The translations under genes were made by a program, and so were the position numbers. A model generated the notes under the pieces. The model was not told the origin of the DNA. It searched no databases and was given only the letters and a program-made list of their open reading frames with translations. From Paramecium pentaurelia (taxonomy: Eukaryota > Ciliophora > Oligohymenophorea > Peniculida > Parameciidae), in the NCBI GenBank assembly GCA_905183005.1, contig CAJJDO010000036.1, forward strand, positions 62,001-126,000: DNA of 64,000 nt, given 5' to 3'. Below, in pieces: positions 1 through 15,869 of this stretch. Numbering within the stretch: the first letter of the stretch is position 1; the number at the start of each line of letters is the position of its first letter.

Positions 1-1062
1 TAATCTTTATTATATTGTGGATATAGAGTTTTAGGCTTATTAAATTGAGTCGTTCAAACTATACAAAATTATTATAAAAAAATAACCTTTATAAAGTTGC
101 TTATGTATTGGCTAAAATAGATTAAGCAGATTATAAATCTCTATTTAATAAATGCTTATGTTTTTCATAGGCTTATACTCTTTTATCTTCAGCAAATCGT
201 TCTAAATTAGTGCTATCATCAATCTTGGCTAATAAATCGCTGCAGAGTTGAATTATTCTAGAGTTTTTAGTATAAATATTAAATTTACTTTTCAACTGAT
301 CCTTCATCAGCAGTGGATTCAGATTTATTCATGATTGTTAACAATACTTTGAAAATACTTGCATAAGCTTTAGTAAATCTATGAGTTTATCTGATTTTAT
401 TAATTGATCCACCCAAACTGGAAGTAACCTAAGCTAAAATATTAGGTGCTATTCTAATAATATTTTTGCCATTCTTTTTAATTTCAGCAAGTGAGGGTCT
501 TTAAAGTCCATCCTTAATGATGGCTTAAGCTTCTCTAATAATTTTAGAGGCTTCAAAATGTTCAGCAATTTTAGCTTCATAGACTTCATTTTGTTCTTGT
601 CTCTCTTCATCTAATTCTTATATTTCTTAAGTGTATTCTAAAATTTTAGATGAATATTACATTTAATTTCTGCTAATTTAGCTTTTTCTACACCTTATTA
701 AATTGATCTGGCAGGAATGAGATTACCTTCTAATTTTGCTTCAAGTTGTAGAATTGAATATTAGCTATTAGCAATGTCTTTATCAAGTTAACCAATGTCT
801 GAGTCACATTAATCTTAATAGACTCTATTGTTTGCATCATCCTCTTTTTAATCATCTTAGTAACGTCCTTCTAGTTTCTCAAGTACATTGATTAAGTGGT
901 CTAAACTATCTGATGTTTCCATCTCCAGTTATAGAGTATGAATCAAATAACGACCAAATTCACTTTGTTCCAATTATGTCAATTTGGCAATAACTTCACC
1001 TTCATCTGAGAGTGATGTTGCATTCAATCCTAAAAGCAAGGCACAAATAATAAGTGATTTAA

Positions 1063-1066
<4 letters not shown>
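1..1066 (-). CDS. Trichocyst matrix protein (TMP), 3' end outside window
   Basis: Structural protein of trichocysts, the dense-core secretory granules of Paramecium; TMP precursors are stored in the granule as a crystalline coiled-coil lattice. The ORF opens with a clear signal peptide (MIKSLIICALLLGLNA), then the SEFGRYLIHTL segment, which matches SDFGKTIIQTL and SNFGQTILQTI in the two other TMPs of this window, then long Gln/Glu/Lys heptad-like stretches. Three short introns restore the frame: a 23-nt one after LAEIK, a 31-nt one after EGSVEK, and a 28-nt one close to the window edge. No TGA is reached before base 1, so the C-terminus lies outside. The start ATG overlaps the stop of the upstream phosphatase gene. 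Confidence 0.85.
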
Positions 1067-3231
<2,165 letters not shown>

Positions 3232-3366
3232 TTGAAGAAATAAAAACTCGTTAATAATTAATAATTAATTATGAAATATTTAGTTTATTTTAATATCAAG
3301 ATTATATTTTATATAATAATCTGTATGAATTTTAGATATGGATAAATAATTGTATATTCTAATTAG

Positions 3367-6300
3367 TCATTTTTTTTATTTCTTGTCACCTACTGAGAAC
3401 ATATTTTTAACTATTGCTTTTGAAATCTTCTATTCTGGTTATGGTGGTTAATCAGATTTTGGTTTTTCATCTGTTGACTTTTCTGTAGTTTCACCTTATT
3501 ATTGATCTTTGTTCTCTTGTTTTTTTTTATCATCCTATTTCACCTCAATGGTTTATGCTTATTTAAATGTGGAAGGTTTAGTAACTTTTTCCACACGCTA
3601 TTCTCCAAATTAATTATCTTGATCAGGTTCATTATCTGATTGATCAGGAGAGTTTTTTATATCTTAATTTTTATCTGGTTTTAATTTTGTAATCTCAAAT
3701 ATCTTATCAGACATAGGATTTTAAAATGTTGCTTTCATAGTTTTTTATTTTTATTGTTTAACTTTAATAACATTCTCTTTGCTATCTATTTCACCTGCTT
3801 CACCAATATCAAATCCTAAGGCTAAAAGTTCTTATTTTATAAATGTCATGCTTTAAATATTTTCTTCAAGTTATGCTTCCAAAGAACAAATATAGACCAT
3901 TTTTTTATAATCTTCTCCTTTACTGTCCGAAAATAAGATAGATCTGATTTATTCTCTTTTCTTTGAAAAAAAGACTGTAAATTTATCTAACTAATCAATA
4001 GCAAATCTAAAATAATTGATATATGTTAATTTCAAAGAGAATTCAATTAGTTTTCTCTTTGGATCCGTATTCAATCTTTATAAAATATCAAACTCCCCTT
4101 TATTATTTTAATCTATGTAAGCCTATAATAATTCATGACAAGCAACATCAAGTGGTTTTCTTATTTCTTTTTCATCTTTAATCTCTTTTGCACATTCTTC
4201 AGCCCAAGCTTTCATGGCAGTTAAGTTTGTTTAATTTCTAATGTTATCCTTTATTGAAGAATAAACCTTAATTGGTTGGAATTGTTTAATAATTTACATT
4301 AAATATTAATCAGATCCAACTTTAATAAGTTTTTCTTTAAAAGTAAACATTTAAATAGAAAGCATAACAAATTCTTATGAAGTTAATGATAAAGGATGTG
4401 ATTTCTAATTTAATTATTCTTCAGCCTATTTTTCTTTGCTAAGCAAATAGCCTCTTAATGTAATAGCAAAAAACATATTCATAATTATAAATCTAACAGT
4501 TATTGTATATGGTAGTATCATGAGATAGAATTCTAAGGTTCTGTCATCTAAACGAAAGAATTATATATCATCTATTTTGGAAATAAAATCAAGCATTTTA
4601 ACAATAGTACCAAAGAATGTAGAATATTAAATCAAATCAGTTCCTAATACTAAATGAGCCATTGATGAAAAAGCCACAATTATACCTAATAAGATAATCA
4701 AAATAAATGGTAGATGAGATAATGTATACTTGATTGAATTTGTCAAGGTTTAAAAATCTTTATTATGGGAAAGTAAATATAAAATTTCTAAACATAATAC
4801 TAAAATTGCACAGGATCCAAATGCTCCAATCAATTTACTGTTATCACCAATATTTTATACTTAACTAAAGAAAAGATAATCATCCACATTTTAATTTACA
4901 GAAAATAATGTTGAAGGTAATAAATCATTGATTGAAGTTCCAAATATCTTTGATCCTTGAATCAAAGTATTCACTTAAAAGAAATAATATAGTATTAATG
5001 TAATTTGAGCTCCAAGAAGAGTCAAAAATAATAAATTTAATAATTATGATATATCCATTAAAAAGAGTGATTTTCTTATGAATTCTGGCATATGTCTTTC
5101 TCTCATGTATAATTATGATCTATTTAATGATAGTAATATGTAAGTACTATACCATCTGTCATAAGAAAAATTCTTATGCAACATTGTCTTAATAGTCACA
5201 TATAAATAATAGCAAAGTGCAATGATAAGTGAGACTGATAAGATTAATATACTGATTTCACTTACAGATTATAAGGAGTTCTTTTTAATTCCTTGTACAT
5301 CAATTAATTTAAAGGATAAAGCACCACATTAATTGATTGCAAATGACAATTTAATATGTGCTAATCCTCTGGCATTTATTGGATTAAATGTAACAAATTA
5401 TATTGCTATAGAACTGACACTATCAATCAATTTGACTTTCTACAAAGAATTTATAACAGGACTTAATTATTTTGGTTCAAGTAACATAACTAAACCTCCA
5501 TATCCTTCAAATCCATTTGAATCATCATAATCTATAGTAAAATTAGTGTCAGCATCATAAAAACTCTCATAATTCTCAAATTCTGAATCTAAATTATCAG
5601 TTGGAGAATCTAAAAATAATAACATAGTTTCAGAGGCAAAGGTAGAGAATTGTTCAATTGTATTATTTACCATTAATGATCTTCTAATAGTTACTCTAAT
5701 TACATCATTGACTACAATATTGAAAGTATTTAATGAGCTAGTTCTAATTAGATTATCAAAAGCATATTCTTAAAGTTAATAATTAAGTATCTTATCTGTT
5801 GAAGAGGCATTAACTTTTATTGTTGGAGCTTGACCTTTTAAAATTGCTAATTCATTATTTCCAAATATATTGTCTTCAAAAAGATCAGGAAATCCATAAA
5901 TTAACCAATCTGTCATATCTTGAATTGTATTTAAATCTTTGTATTATTTTTATGCATTTGATCTATCAAATTTAATTTTTCTAGAAATTGAGTCACTTTA
6001 TAAATAAGCATCAGCAGGACTATAAAACTCTTATAGAAGGATAAAATTTAAAGATAATATTAATAATAATAGTACTGTTTTCCATATCAATTTAATAAGT
6101 TCCATTTTCTATTTACTTAAAATTCTTTCTTTTTCTTCCTCTATTAAGAATTTCTAATTCTTATCATCATCATCAACTGATTAATTTATTAAATTAGCAA
6201 AATCAACATTAAAATCAATGGTTTATGGATTTTCTTTGAATTCTCTCTCATTAATCACATATAATAATTCTTTATTTTCATTATATTCATCAAATTTTGA

Positions 6301-8102
6301 TGGTTGTAATTTTAAAGTGAACCAAAATCTCATTACAAAATATTCAGCAATATTATAAAAATACCAGTAAGGATGTATATATTTAACAACTTCATCATGT
6401 TTTTTTGAATTATTAGTTTTTTATGATTATTTTTCAAGCTTCATTTAATATTCATTATATTCCTATTTAACAAAGACAAAAAACATATTACATAATATGA
6501 TAATTACTATTACATAATATAAGATAGTCATTATAAATGTAATGACTTCATTATACTTAAATAATTCATTAAATTAATCATTTTAAGCTATCATAAATCC
6601 TAGTATGTAAGACAAAGATCTTCCAATTGTTGATGTAATGAATATTTAGCTTCCGTATTAAAAGTAAAAGAATAATGAAAATGATATCAAAATTGCTGCC
6701 AACAATACTAAATAAAATATCATATATTCAATAACATTTAATATTATTTCTAAATAACTTACTAATCGTTTAAAGATGTTAATGAAATACTTCAATAATT
6801 TGATCCACATTATTAAAAGTGCAACTGCACAAAATCTTCTATAAAATCTTAAAACATCAGCCTATTAGGCAAATTCATCATTTAAAGTATAAGGAACTTA
6901 AATTCCATTACGCATCTATTTATAAATGGGCTCAAAAACAGATTAATAAGTTGTAGCATTCTAAAATAATTCATTTAAAGAGTCTGAATATGGTTAAGAG
7001 GAAATCGCTTTAATATATTCTGAAGCAGCAATTCCAAGAATAACTAAGATAAACACATCAATGGCACTCCAGATGTCAGAAATATGTTGAATAACAACAT
7101 TAATAATAATTTTAGTTTTTCTTCTAGCCTCCTCTATTTTCTCAAGACCTTTAGATTCTGATTTCTCCCCTTAAACTGCCAAATGCTTAACTTCTCCTTC
7201 TTCCCCCTAAACAACTCCTCCTCTTTTTTTAGCATCCTTCTTTGACTTCATCCTTTAATCTTTCTTCTTTTATGCTTATACTTTTAAATCATCATCTTTT
7301 AATGCCAACTAAATCTTAAAATATATCTTATAACCCTCCATATATAAATAGTTGATATAAATGATTGCAAATACAATTTCAAAAGCCATCCGTATATAAT
7401 CAGTTTTATTTTAATAAAAACTCAATCTAAATGAGTCATATTGAATAAATTGATAGGATTACCCTGCAGCACTAAATTCCATGTTGATTCTGACTACACA
7501 CTAGTCATAAGAATAATGTTTACAATCATCTATAAATTTGGACTATAATATGAAGCCTATGCCTTCAATGAATGAGTATTTGATGTTAAGTACCCTGTAT
7601 CGATCAATTTTAAAGAATCCAAAGTAATTCCACTAACATCATCAATAAAGCTGATATTTTTAAATACTGGGTAGGGTGGAAATCGTTGGATAAACGGGTA
7701 AATGTATTACTATTGAAATCCTTAGTTTGCTTTGTCTTCAGTTAAATCTTTATCCCAAACATTAACCAAACTATCTATTTTTGCATACTTTGTTTAAATT
7801 TCAAGGAAAGTTGCTGGAATCAACCTACTATACATCTCTGTGGAATTTTGATTCAATGAATAACCATGATATAACTATTTATCCACCCAATTCAACATTG
7901 AAAATCGAGTTTGATTAGTAAACTTAAACACATTTTAAATTCCTGAAAACATCGAATTTTAAACTGATGTATTCATAGTACCTTAATCTTCCATTCGCAT
8001 TTACATAAGCACTGAAACCATTAAAGACACCAAATATATTGTAAATCTAGCTATCTCCACTTTCGTTATAATAACATTATTTGTGGATGGAGGTGTACTC
8101 AT
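3367..8102 (-). CDS. Tandem (double) polycystin/PKD2-like cation channel
   Basis: Polycystin-type TRPP channel subunit, a ciliary or plasma-membrane cation channel family. The ORF (about 1,560 aa) contains two complete polycystin units in one chain. Unit 1: TM1 (IARFTIYLVSLMVSVLM), a large extracytosolic domain with YPPYPV-like sequence, a TM2 segment, a Lys-rich linker, then four more TM segments with a pore-like FGSQIFITSTIGRSL segment replaced by YGSQIFITSTIGRSL. A soluble linker of about 140 aa with no TGA leads to unit 2. Unit 2: TM1 (VLLLLILSLNFILL), an extracytosolic domain ending YGGLVMLLEP, five further TMs, and a charged C-terminal tail of about 370 aa ending Gly-Asp-Lys-Lys-Gln-Lys-Lys. 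At least one 31-nt intron (7563-7593) is needed to keep frame. Two adjacent genes cannot be wholly excluded, but no stop or spacer separates the units. Confidence 0.75.
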
Positions 8103-8128
8103 AATATTATTTAATAATAAATATAAAT

Positions 8129-9067
8129 TCAAATTGTTTATTCAATGCTATTGCTACTACTTATATCATTAACCCATTCTACTCTCTTTCCATTCTTCCA
8201 AATTCCCACTCTACTCTAACCTTATTTATCATAATAAGTTCCTTCCCCTTCTTAATAACCATTAATCCATGCACCTACATACTTTTTCCCCTTCCAAACA
8301 AATGTACCTTCCCCATGTTATTTCCCTTTCTAAAAATTACCTTCATAATATCTTCCATCTTCCCATTTCATTATTCCAAATCCATCCATTTACCCTTCTT
8401 TCCATTCTCCCGTGTAAGATTTTTTGTTTTTCCAAGTATAAGTTCCTAAGCTATATTACTATTTCAATTTTTTACCTTTACCATGCATCATCCCATTTTA
8501 AAACTCACCTTCATAAAATTCTTCAGCATTTAAAGTCAATTTTCCTACTCCTTATTTAACACCTCTAACAAATTCACCCTCATAGCATTCATCTAACAAT
8601 TTAATTTATCTAAGAACTTCTTGAATTGATCTCTTTTCCAATACCATGCTATTTGTCCTCTAACCATTGTCCTTCATAGTATAATCCATCATGGCTATGG
8701 TACTTTCCAAAACCGCTAGCTTTATCTTCTAACCATTCTCCATCATAGACACTTCCTTCAGCATTTACTAAAATTCCCTTTCCATCTGCCATATCATTCA
8801 AAAAATCCCCCTCATAATAAGAACCTAAATTATAGAATTAATACCATCTGGCCATACTTATCTTCCCTTACCGCTTCGAATTCCATTAACTAAATCTCCT
8901 TCATAAATTGCACCTGTTTCCATATGCAATTATCTATCCTATTACTAAGTTGGTCTGCTTGTTGATGTATCTTCTTGTATTGCCTATTTAATTGTTTCTG
9001 TAACTATTGCAGATTCATTTACTATATTTTTTGTCTGTTATTAACATACCACTGAACATACACCCAT
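8129..9067 (-). CDS. MORN-repeat protein
   Basis: Contains about nine consecutive MORN repeats of roughly 23 residues with the YYEGxWxxGxxxGxG pattern, for example YYEGDFLNDMADGKG, VYDGEWLEDKASGFG, SYTGEWKEGQMDGFG and YYEGNFQKGKQHGEG. MORN repeats commonly tether proteins to membranes or the cytoskeleton. The N-terminus MGVCSVVC has a Gly at position 2 and nearby cysteines, consistent with myristoylation and palmitoylation, so peripheral membrane attachment is inferred. Three introns (20, 25 and 30 nt) restore the repeat register exactly, which supports the model. No additional catalytic domain is present. The function is otherwise unknown. Confidence 0.85.
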
Positions 9068-9793
9068 TTTATAATATTATAATATTTAAATGATTAAACA
9101 ACTAGAAAATATACTATTACAAAATTAAGAAACAAATTTTTAAAAAGAAAGGTTATTTCAAAATTAACCAAAATTTCAATTTAATTGTAGAAGGATCTAT
9201 TTCGTGAAATATAATCAAATATTTTGTCTTAAATGAATTTCTTTAATCTTAATTTTAATAATATCTCAAATTTTAAAGTGAGATTGATAGATTAAAAAAT
9301 TAAAAATAATGTATTAATTTATTACAAAAGATTGAAATAAAAAAACAAGATTTTAAATATTGAAGTTTAAATCTAAATAATTAGTGAGATTTTTGAATTA
9401 TAATAAATAGCTAATATTATTATCTATAAGATTAATTATTTCTATATATATATAAACTAGATGAAAAATTTAAATTGAATGTATGAGATATGCTTAACAA
9501 TATTTTGATAATATTAAATAATTAAATTTTAAGTATGGAACAATTTTGAGAAAAATCAATTTAGAAAATGGTTTCCCTAAATGAAATATAGTTATCAATT
9601 AATAAAATGCAAAAGCATTAAGATAAAATATTGCTTTTTATTAGGCTTGTGAACTAATATTATGTATTGAGTATTGATTTTTGTATATAATTTCATTAAA
9701 TATTATGAAATAGTAAGAGTATCTATTATTATTTAATGCTAATTCGAGCTTTAAATTTTAATAAAATTCACAAATTATATTAATTTAGATTAA
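9068..9793. other. Long AT-rich divergent intergenic region
   Basis: 726 bp between the divergently transcribed MORN gene and the multi-TM membrane-protein gene. This is unusually long for this window. It is very AT-rich, with no ORF showing protein-like composition and no tRNA-like fold noticed. It presumably holds both promoters. Confidence 0.6.
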
Positions 9794-12700
9794 ATGGATT
9801 TATTTACTAATTAATTATCACATTTCGTTCAAGGCTCATTAATTTTTGAACAATTTATTTGGAATATACCTCTTATTTTATTATGTGGTTTAGGAATAAT
9901 AAATGAAATGCAAAATATAACATACATTACTATATAAACATCTGAATAAGTTTTCAGCAGTTCATCTGAGAAAAATATTTTAACATTAATTTCAAGACCC
10001 AATACTTATTTAAGCAATAGTGTGGTTCTCTCTTATTTTATAACCAGCTATTTATGTGTTTTTTTTATAAGTTGCATTATATTCATATATATAGTTAAAT
10101 TTAGATCTACAGATACATTATTGAAATTATAATAAACATTTAATAAAAATAATAGCTAGAAGATATTAATGTAATACATAAATATATCAATTAATTTAAT
10201 AAAATATGGTTTCGGAATGATGGCGATAGAATTATGTTTATAAAATATCAAAGCAAATTTAGATGATATATTTCAGATCACATTAAATATTATAAATATT
10301 ATTACAATTCTAATAACTCTTATATTTTTAACAAACATGTTCACTTATAATTGGGCATTAGATTTTAAGCGTGAACATTTGTTAATAAATGACTCTTGTC
10401 TTACATATTATAGAATCTTTATCAAATTCTTATAAATGATAATAATTATAATATAAGAAAAGCCTAATTTGTACCTTGATTATATTTAGATATTATTACC
10501 AACAATATCATCCTTTTTATTGATTTATTAGATCTAAATTTAGAAACAATTAATCTATGGATTATATTATTCAATTATCTTGATGATAAATATTATTACT
10601 TTGACTATAAGTTTTTAGTGTTTATTTGAACTGATTTGCCCTTAATATCAATTTAAATCATTATGGATTATTTTATCAATCTTACCTTATAAGATATTTG
10701 TTTATAATATTAAAAAAGAATTAATTTTTAATTTCATCAATTTTTGCTCATGTAACATTAAAAATTGTAATCATGTCTTATTCTAAATAATTTATAATAT
10801 TAGTTAAGGCAAGCATACTTTTTAATCGGATATGGTATTTTTAATGTTTCTTTAAAAACATACAGCAATATGTAAAGATTGTAAATGTAAGTGCAGATTT
10901 AGACTTTAAGAGAAATAGTTTTAAATTTTATCATATGAAATATTCTTCAAGGAACTTTTATAAAAATATTAATAAAAATTATAATAAAGAAATGTTTCAG
11001 AATCATTAATATTCAGTTATTTATAATTACTATTTTTTTAAAAGAAATACCTTCTGATTTATTATTATTTCAGAATAATTTTTGATAAAACTACTAAATC
11101 ATAATAAAATCTAAACTTAGATTCTTAAATCAAAAAATCTACTATTCAAATCAATTCATTAAACAAACTTCTTATTTTAAAAGTTGCTTAAGACCTTTAA
11201 AGACTTGATATATAATAGTAGTTCTAAAATTAAAAATCATCCTTAAAAGTTGAATCCTTATAGAATCACCTTTGTATTTAAGAATATTTAAGAACTACAA
11301 AATAAAATGAATTTATTAAAGAAATATTATTAAAGATCATATAAATAAAAATTGAATATTTTGAATGTTTAAATTAATAAAATATTTAAAAAAACTTAGA
11401 GCAACTTGCATTAAAATCAATATCATTATAAATAGAAGGATTAAAAATACTCAAAGCTTCGTTATCATCAAATTAAAGTAAATATTATAATTAATTAAAG
11501 CTCAAAGATATTCAAATATTTTAAGATTTTATTATATGGAAATATTAAATGACTTGATTTCTGCACAATCAATTATTTCACCTCAAAATACTGAAGATGA
11601 ATATGTAATAAAAACTATTGATTCCAATTTTTTAAATTAATTTTCTTTTATGAATGTAGTAATTTAAGATTTAGATAACATTTAGATCACCAAACATAAA
11701 TATCATTAATCTGATTAACCAAAGGAATTAATTTAATTAAGTTTTGATTAAATGATACCAAATTATATAAAATTAATTCATAAGAATTTAATCGAGAAAT
11801 TTATATCAGGCATGGAAAATAAATATTTTTAATAAATTAATTAAGCTTACATTGAATATTAATCAGGTCTTTGTAGAAAAATAGAATTAATCATGGATTT
11901 AAGCCAATTAAATTTGCAATCAATTGAAATAATTTTATTCTTCTAAAACAAAAATGAAAGTACTCATAGTATCTTTTTAGATGAAAATCAATAAATTATT
12001 AATATAGAAGAAGAACTATTTTGTCGTATATTAGATATTGATACAATATTTTTTAATTAGGTATATGGAATGAATATCAGAGTATTTTTTTTAAATTTCT
12101 CCTCTATTAAATTTAATGAAAAACATTTCTCCATTTTTTTTAATTTTTTTGATTCTAAAAAGTTAAACCTATTGAGTTAAAGAAATATCGATTATTCAAA
12201 ATTTCCATAGATGGATATGATATTATATAAATGTGATCTTGAAATTATATAGAGATAAATTATGAAAGGAACAATTGTTTATTAACTCATTTTATCTAAT
12301 GTTAAAAAAGTTAATAAAAATGATAAGAATATAATATAAAATAAATAAAAGTAAAATAATTGTCCTATATTTGATGAATCAATTATCATTGAATAACCTT
12401 TAAATTTTGATTAACAATTTAATCACTATAATTTAATTAGTTATTAGAATAATAATAAGTCAGATATTATATCATAAGTTGATGTTATTAATAATTATTA
12501 ATAAAATGATATCTTATTTACTCCAAAGATTGAGGAGGAGCATTGCATTCTAAGTCAAGATGGAGATAAAAAAACAGTCTTAAAATTTAATGATGTTAAA
12601 TAACACTCTGAGCCTGCTTCATTATAATCCTCTTTATCATCTATTCAAAAATCACAATATCATCGACAATTTTCATTGGTTTATAGTTTATCCACTTGTA

Positions 12701-14533
12701 AGAGAATACCAAAGATTTTTCTGAGAAAAACAATTTAGAGATTGTTATTTATAATAATATCAATAATAGGATTTATGTTGGTAAAAAATTTATGTAATTT
12801 TTAGTATTTTTAAGTTGTTAGCAATTTTGATCAAATTTTAAATGATTTTAAATTACTTAGTTTTAAAAATAATATCTTTTAACCAATATCAACTTTCACT
12901 CTAATAAGATTTTCAATAATTAATTATAATGTTGAATTATATTATAATTTAGTTACAAAATAATAGTTTGAAGAATATTTAGAATACCCTAACTCTAAAA
13001 TTTTAGGAAGCTATGATAAACTAAAATCAGAAATTACAAAATTTTTAGAACAATAATTATTTTTCAGTCACTATTCAAAATTATTATTGTAATTGGAATT
13101 CTAAGAGTATGAAAATTATGGAAGTTTATAAGAATTAAATTTAAGAAATAGTCTAATCACTTTACTAAATTATTAATATGATTCCTAAGTTGTTTATAGT
13201 AATGGAGGAACAGCTGATTAAAGAAGCCCTTATTTTTATTATTAATATAAAAACTTTAACTTACTTTTAAACGCATTTTCATATGTTGATAAATAAGCCT
13301 TACTTTCATTAATATCAGACTCTTAGTATTATTAAACCTAAATATTAAATATTATGATTTATACTCTACTTTCTATGAGTATTATGCTATTATTGATTTC
13401 AATGTCTCATTATTCATATTGTTTATAGAAAGAAGCTTTAAAATTATTATTATTTAATTAGGAACATAATTATATTATATCAGATATTTAAAGGTTATAA
13501 AATCTTAAAGAATTAGTAATAAGAGACTACACTTAAATATTACATTATAAATTTAATTTTTAAGAGAAAGACTCTCACTTAAAAAATATAAAATTGTTAA
13601 TTTCAAAATCAAATTAAAAAAAGAAAAAAATAGTTTTGCCTATTGATTTCTTTAATTTAAAAACATATTTGCTAATTATATCACATTTTTTAATTCTAAT
13701 AGCAATATATGTAGGATTATAAATATCATTGTCATAGACATATGTTTTAATAAGAAATGCTGCTCAATATTATTAATAACTTACTAGATTGAATATCAAT
13801 ATACTAGTCATGTATTCATCAAGAGAAGTCTTGTATTATAAACAAACCTTTACATTTCTTACTCAAAAGGATATAGATTAATATTATGAGAATTGTAAAT
13901 AAGGAATAAGTGAGTTGGAAGATTATGTTACAAATTTATGGAATTATTAATAAGATTCTTATATTATTGATAACAATTTTAATTAACTTATCAATAAGTT
14001 TAATGAAGGAAATCTTTGTAATTAATTAGAGGTATATATTTTTAATAATTATTTTAGGTGATAGATTAAACCTTGTCAATATGTAACAACTCACTTTTTG
14101 GTATTCTATAAAAAGGATTAACATCAACTATTATAGATATTAAAAATTCTTTTAAATAAGAATTTGAATAAAAAAACTTTACTAATAGAAGTTCATTTCC
14201 AATATAAGAATTAGAGGGCATCACTATTATTAGTTAAGCATTATAATATTTAATAGAAAGTTTTTATGATCTTTTGTAAGAGAAATTTTTGAATTAAAAA
14301 TATTAATATAATGTAAGTATTCAACATATTATTAATAGATATTTATTATAATTTGTTTGGTTTTTTGTGTAATATATGGATTAGTATTACTAAACTTTAC
14401 TTAAAAAATTGAATATAAAAAATCTGAAATATTATTGAAGTTTATATATTCTGTGCCTTTAGGTTCTATAGTTTGTGATGATAACTTTCTTCGTAATACA
14501 AGAAGTTTTTTTGTAAATTAATAATTAATTTGA
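9794..14533 (+). CDS. Large multi-pass membrane protein with PAS-like segment (ciliate TM/PAS family)
   Basis: About 1,540 aa. The N-terminal third has six or more hydrophobic segments. A Cys/His cluster follows (CSCNIKNCNH, then CKDCKCKCRF), then a long cytosolic Gln/Asn-rich part with a PAS-like stretch (SIFLDENQQIINIEEELFC). Further along is a TM pair flanking an extracytosolic loop, and the tail has TMs near IICLVFCVIYGLVLL, ending SVPLGSIVCDDNFLRNTRSF. The same C-terminal architecture and end motif occur in the partial gene at 61,448-64,000, so the two are paralogues. Introns of 23 and 26 nt were placed (for example 14313-14338). A TmcB/TmcC-like large ciliate membrane-protein family is my best guess. 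No catalytic domain was recognised and the role is unknown. Confidence 0.7.
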
Positions 14534-14578
14534 TATATGTTTGCCTTATAATATTATAAATGAACAATATAAAAATAA

Positions 14579-15869
14579 TCACTTTTTTAATTTTTAAGCT
14601 TTCCTTTTTTCTCTAAGTTGTTTTAATCTTTCCATTTCATCATGAATATCTATCTTTTCACCTAATTTATTTAATTCTTCGAGTATCATAATTCTCATCT
14701 ATTCAAAACTAATTGTGTCATCATTTTCAAATGTAAAATCAGCCTGCCCTTTATATGGTGTTTCTTCTGTTTTTTCTCTAATATCTTTAAAATAAGGATG
14801 ATTTAAGGCCTGATTTAATCATTTATCATACTTCTTGAGCTGTGATTCTTTTATGAGGATTGATCACAAGCATTTTATCCAATAAATCTATGGCTAGAGG
14901 ATTAGAATAATCAATTAATTTCTTGATTGATTATGGTGGTACACTTGGTAGAGATTGAACAAATTCCATGGCATTTTTATTCTTAATAAATTAATCCAGA
15001 TCTTCCTAAACAGGTTTACCAAGTGTTTCAAAGATCATTTTAACCATTTAAACATAAGTTTTGCCTTTAAAGAGAACCTGATAGTTTTTTTATAATAATT
15101 TACCTTTCCTTCATTTAATATTTCTGCAAATGTGCAACCTAATGACCAAATATCAATTGGAAATGAATATTATTGAGAAGAAACCATTATCTCTGGTGCT
15201 CTATAGTATCCTATATAATAATTTATATTGTTTTATACTTGTGACAACATATTCTGTAAAATTTTATGCTTTTTTATTATCTTCTTCTTCATATTCTTCA
15301 ATTTATCTGGAGAGACCAAAATCACATAAACTTATTGAACAATCATCTTTTGCTAATATATTTGATGGTTTGATATCTCTATGTATAATGGATGCTGAAT
15401 GTAAATATGCCACTCCTTTAGTTAATTGATACCTATATTAGGATTGGTTATAATACATTATAAATTATACATGATCATCAGTGAGATCTTTTGGGTTTTT
15501 AAGAACTCTGTGAAGATCAGCCTAAAAATATTCTTATACCAAATAGACAGTGCCAAAATAATCACTTTCTTATGATACATTATCATAGATAGCAGCTTTA
15601 ATTGCAACAATATTAGGATGAGCCATAGCTCTTAATATTCTTATTTCTCTCAACATTCTTTTGGCATCTATAATATCCTCTAATGGATTTAATTTTTTAA
15701 TTGCAACTTTAGTGTTAGTATGGGTATCCAAAGCTAACAAAACTGTTCCATATGAACCTGCACCCAATAATTTAATTCCTTAATATCGATTATAAATAGT
15801 AAATGGGATGTCATTGAAGCTCTTTGTGACAAGTTACTAATTCTATGAATTTTATGAAATATGTTTCAT
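14579..15869 (-). CDS. MAP kinase (ERK type, TEY activation loop)
   Basis: Ser/Thr protein kinase of the MAPK branch of CMGC. The protein shows the glycine loop GAGSYGTV, the beta-3 lysine in VAIKKLNP, the catalytic loop HRDIKPSNIL, the magnesium motif CDFGLSR, the dual-phosphorylation motif TEY in FTEYVVTRYYRAPE, IDIWSLGC, and the C-lobe landmark RITAQEALNHPYF. Four short introns were identified, including one of 28 nt that splits the Arg codon of TRYYRAPE. The C-terminal tail is short and coiled-coil-like (EMERLKQLREKRKAQK). It starts at the only upstream in-frame ATG after a stop. It is likely activated by a MAP kinase kinase on Thr and Tyr of TEY. The substrate is unknown. Confidence 0.9.

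Noticed and set aside
6060..6120. Separate gene start (MELIKLIW) for the second polycystin unit
   Set aside because: The reading frame is open without TGA through the whole linker and there is no intergenic spacer, so a fused protein is the simpler reading.
8269..8559. Plus-strand ORF starting MHLHTFSPSKQ
   Set aside because: It is antisense to the MORN-repeat gene, whose repeats are unmistakable on the minus strand.
15130..15429. Plus-strand ORF opposite the MAP kinase
   Set aside because: Antisense of the kinase catalytic region; no independent protein-like features.
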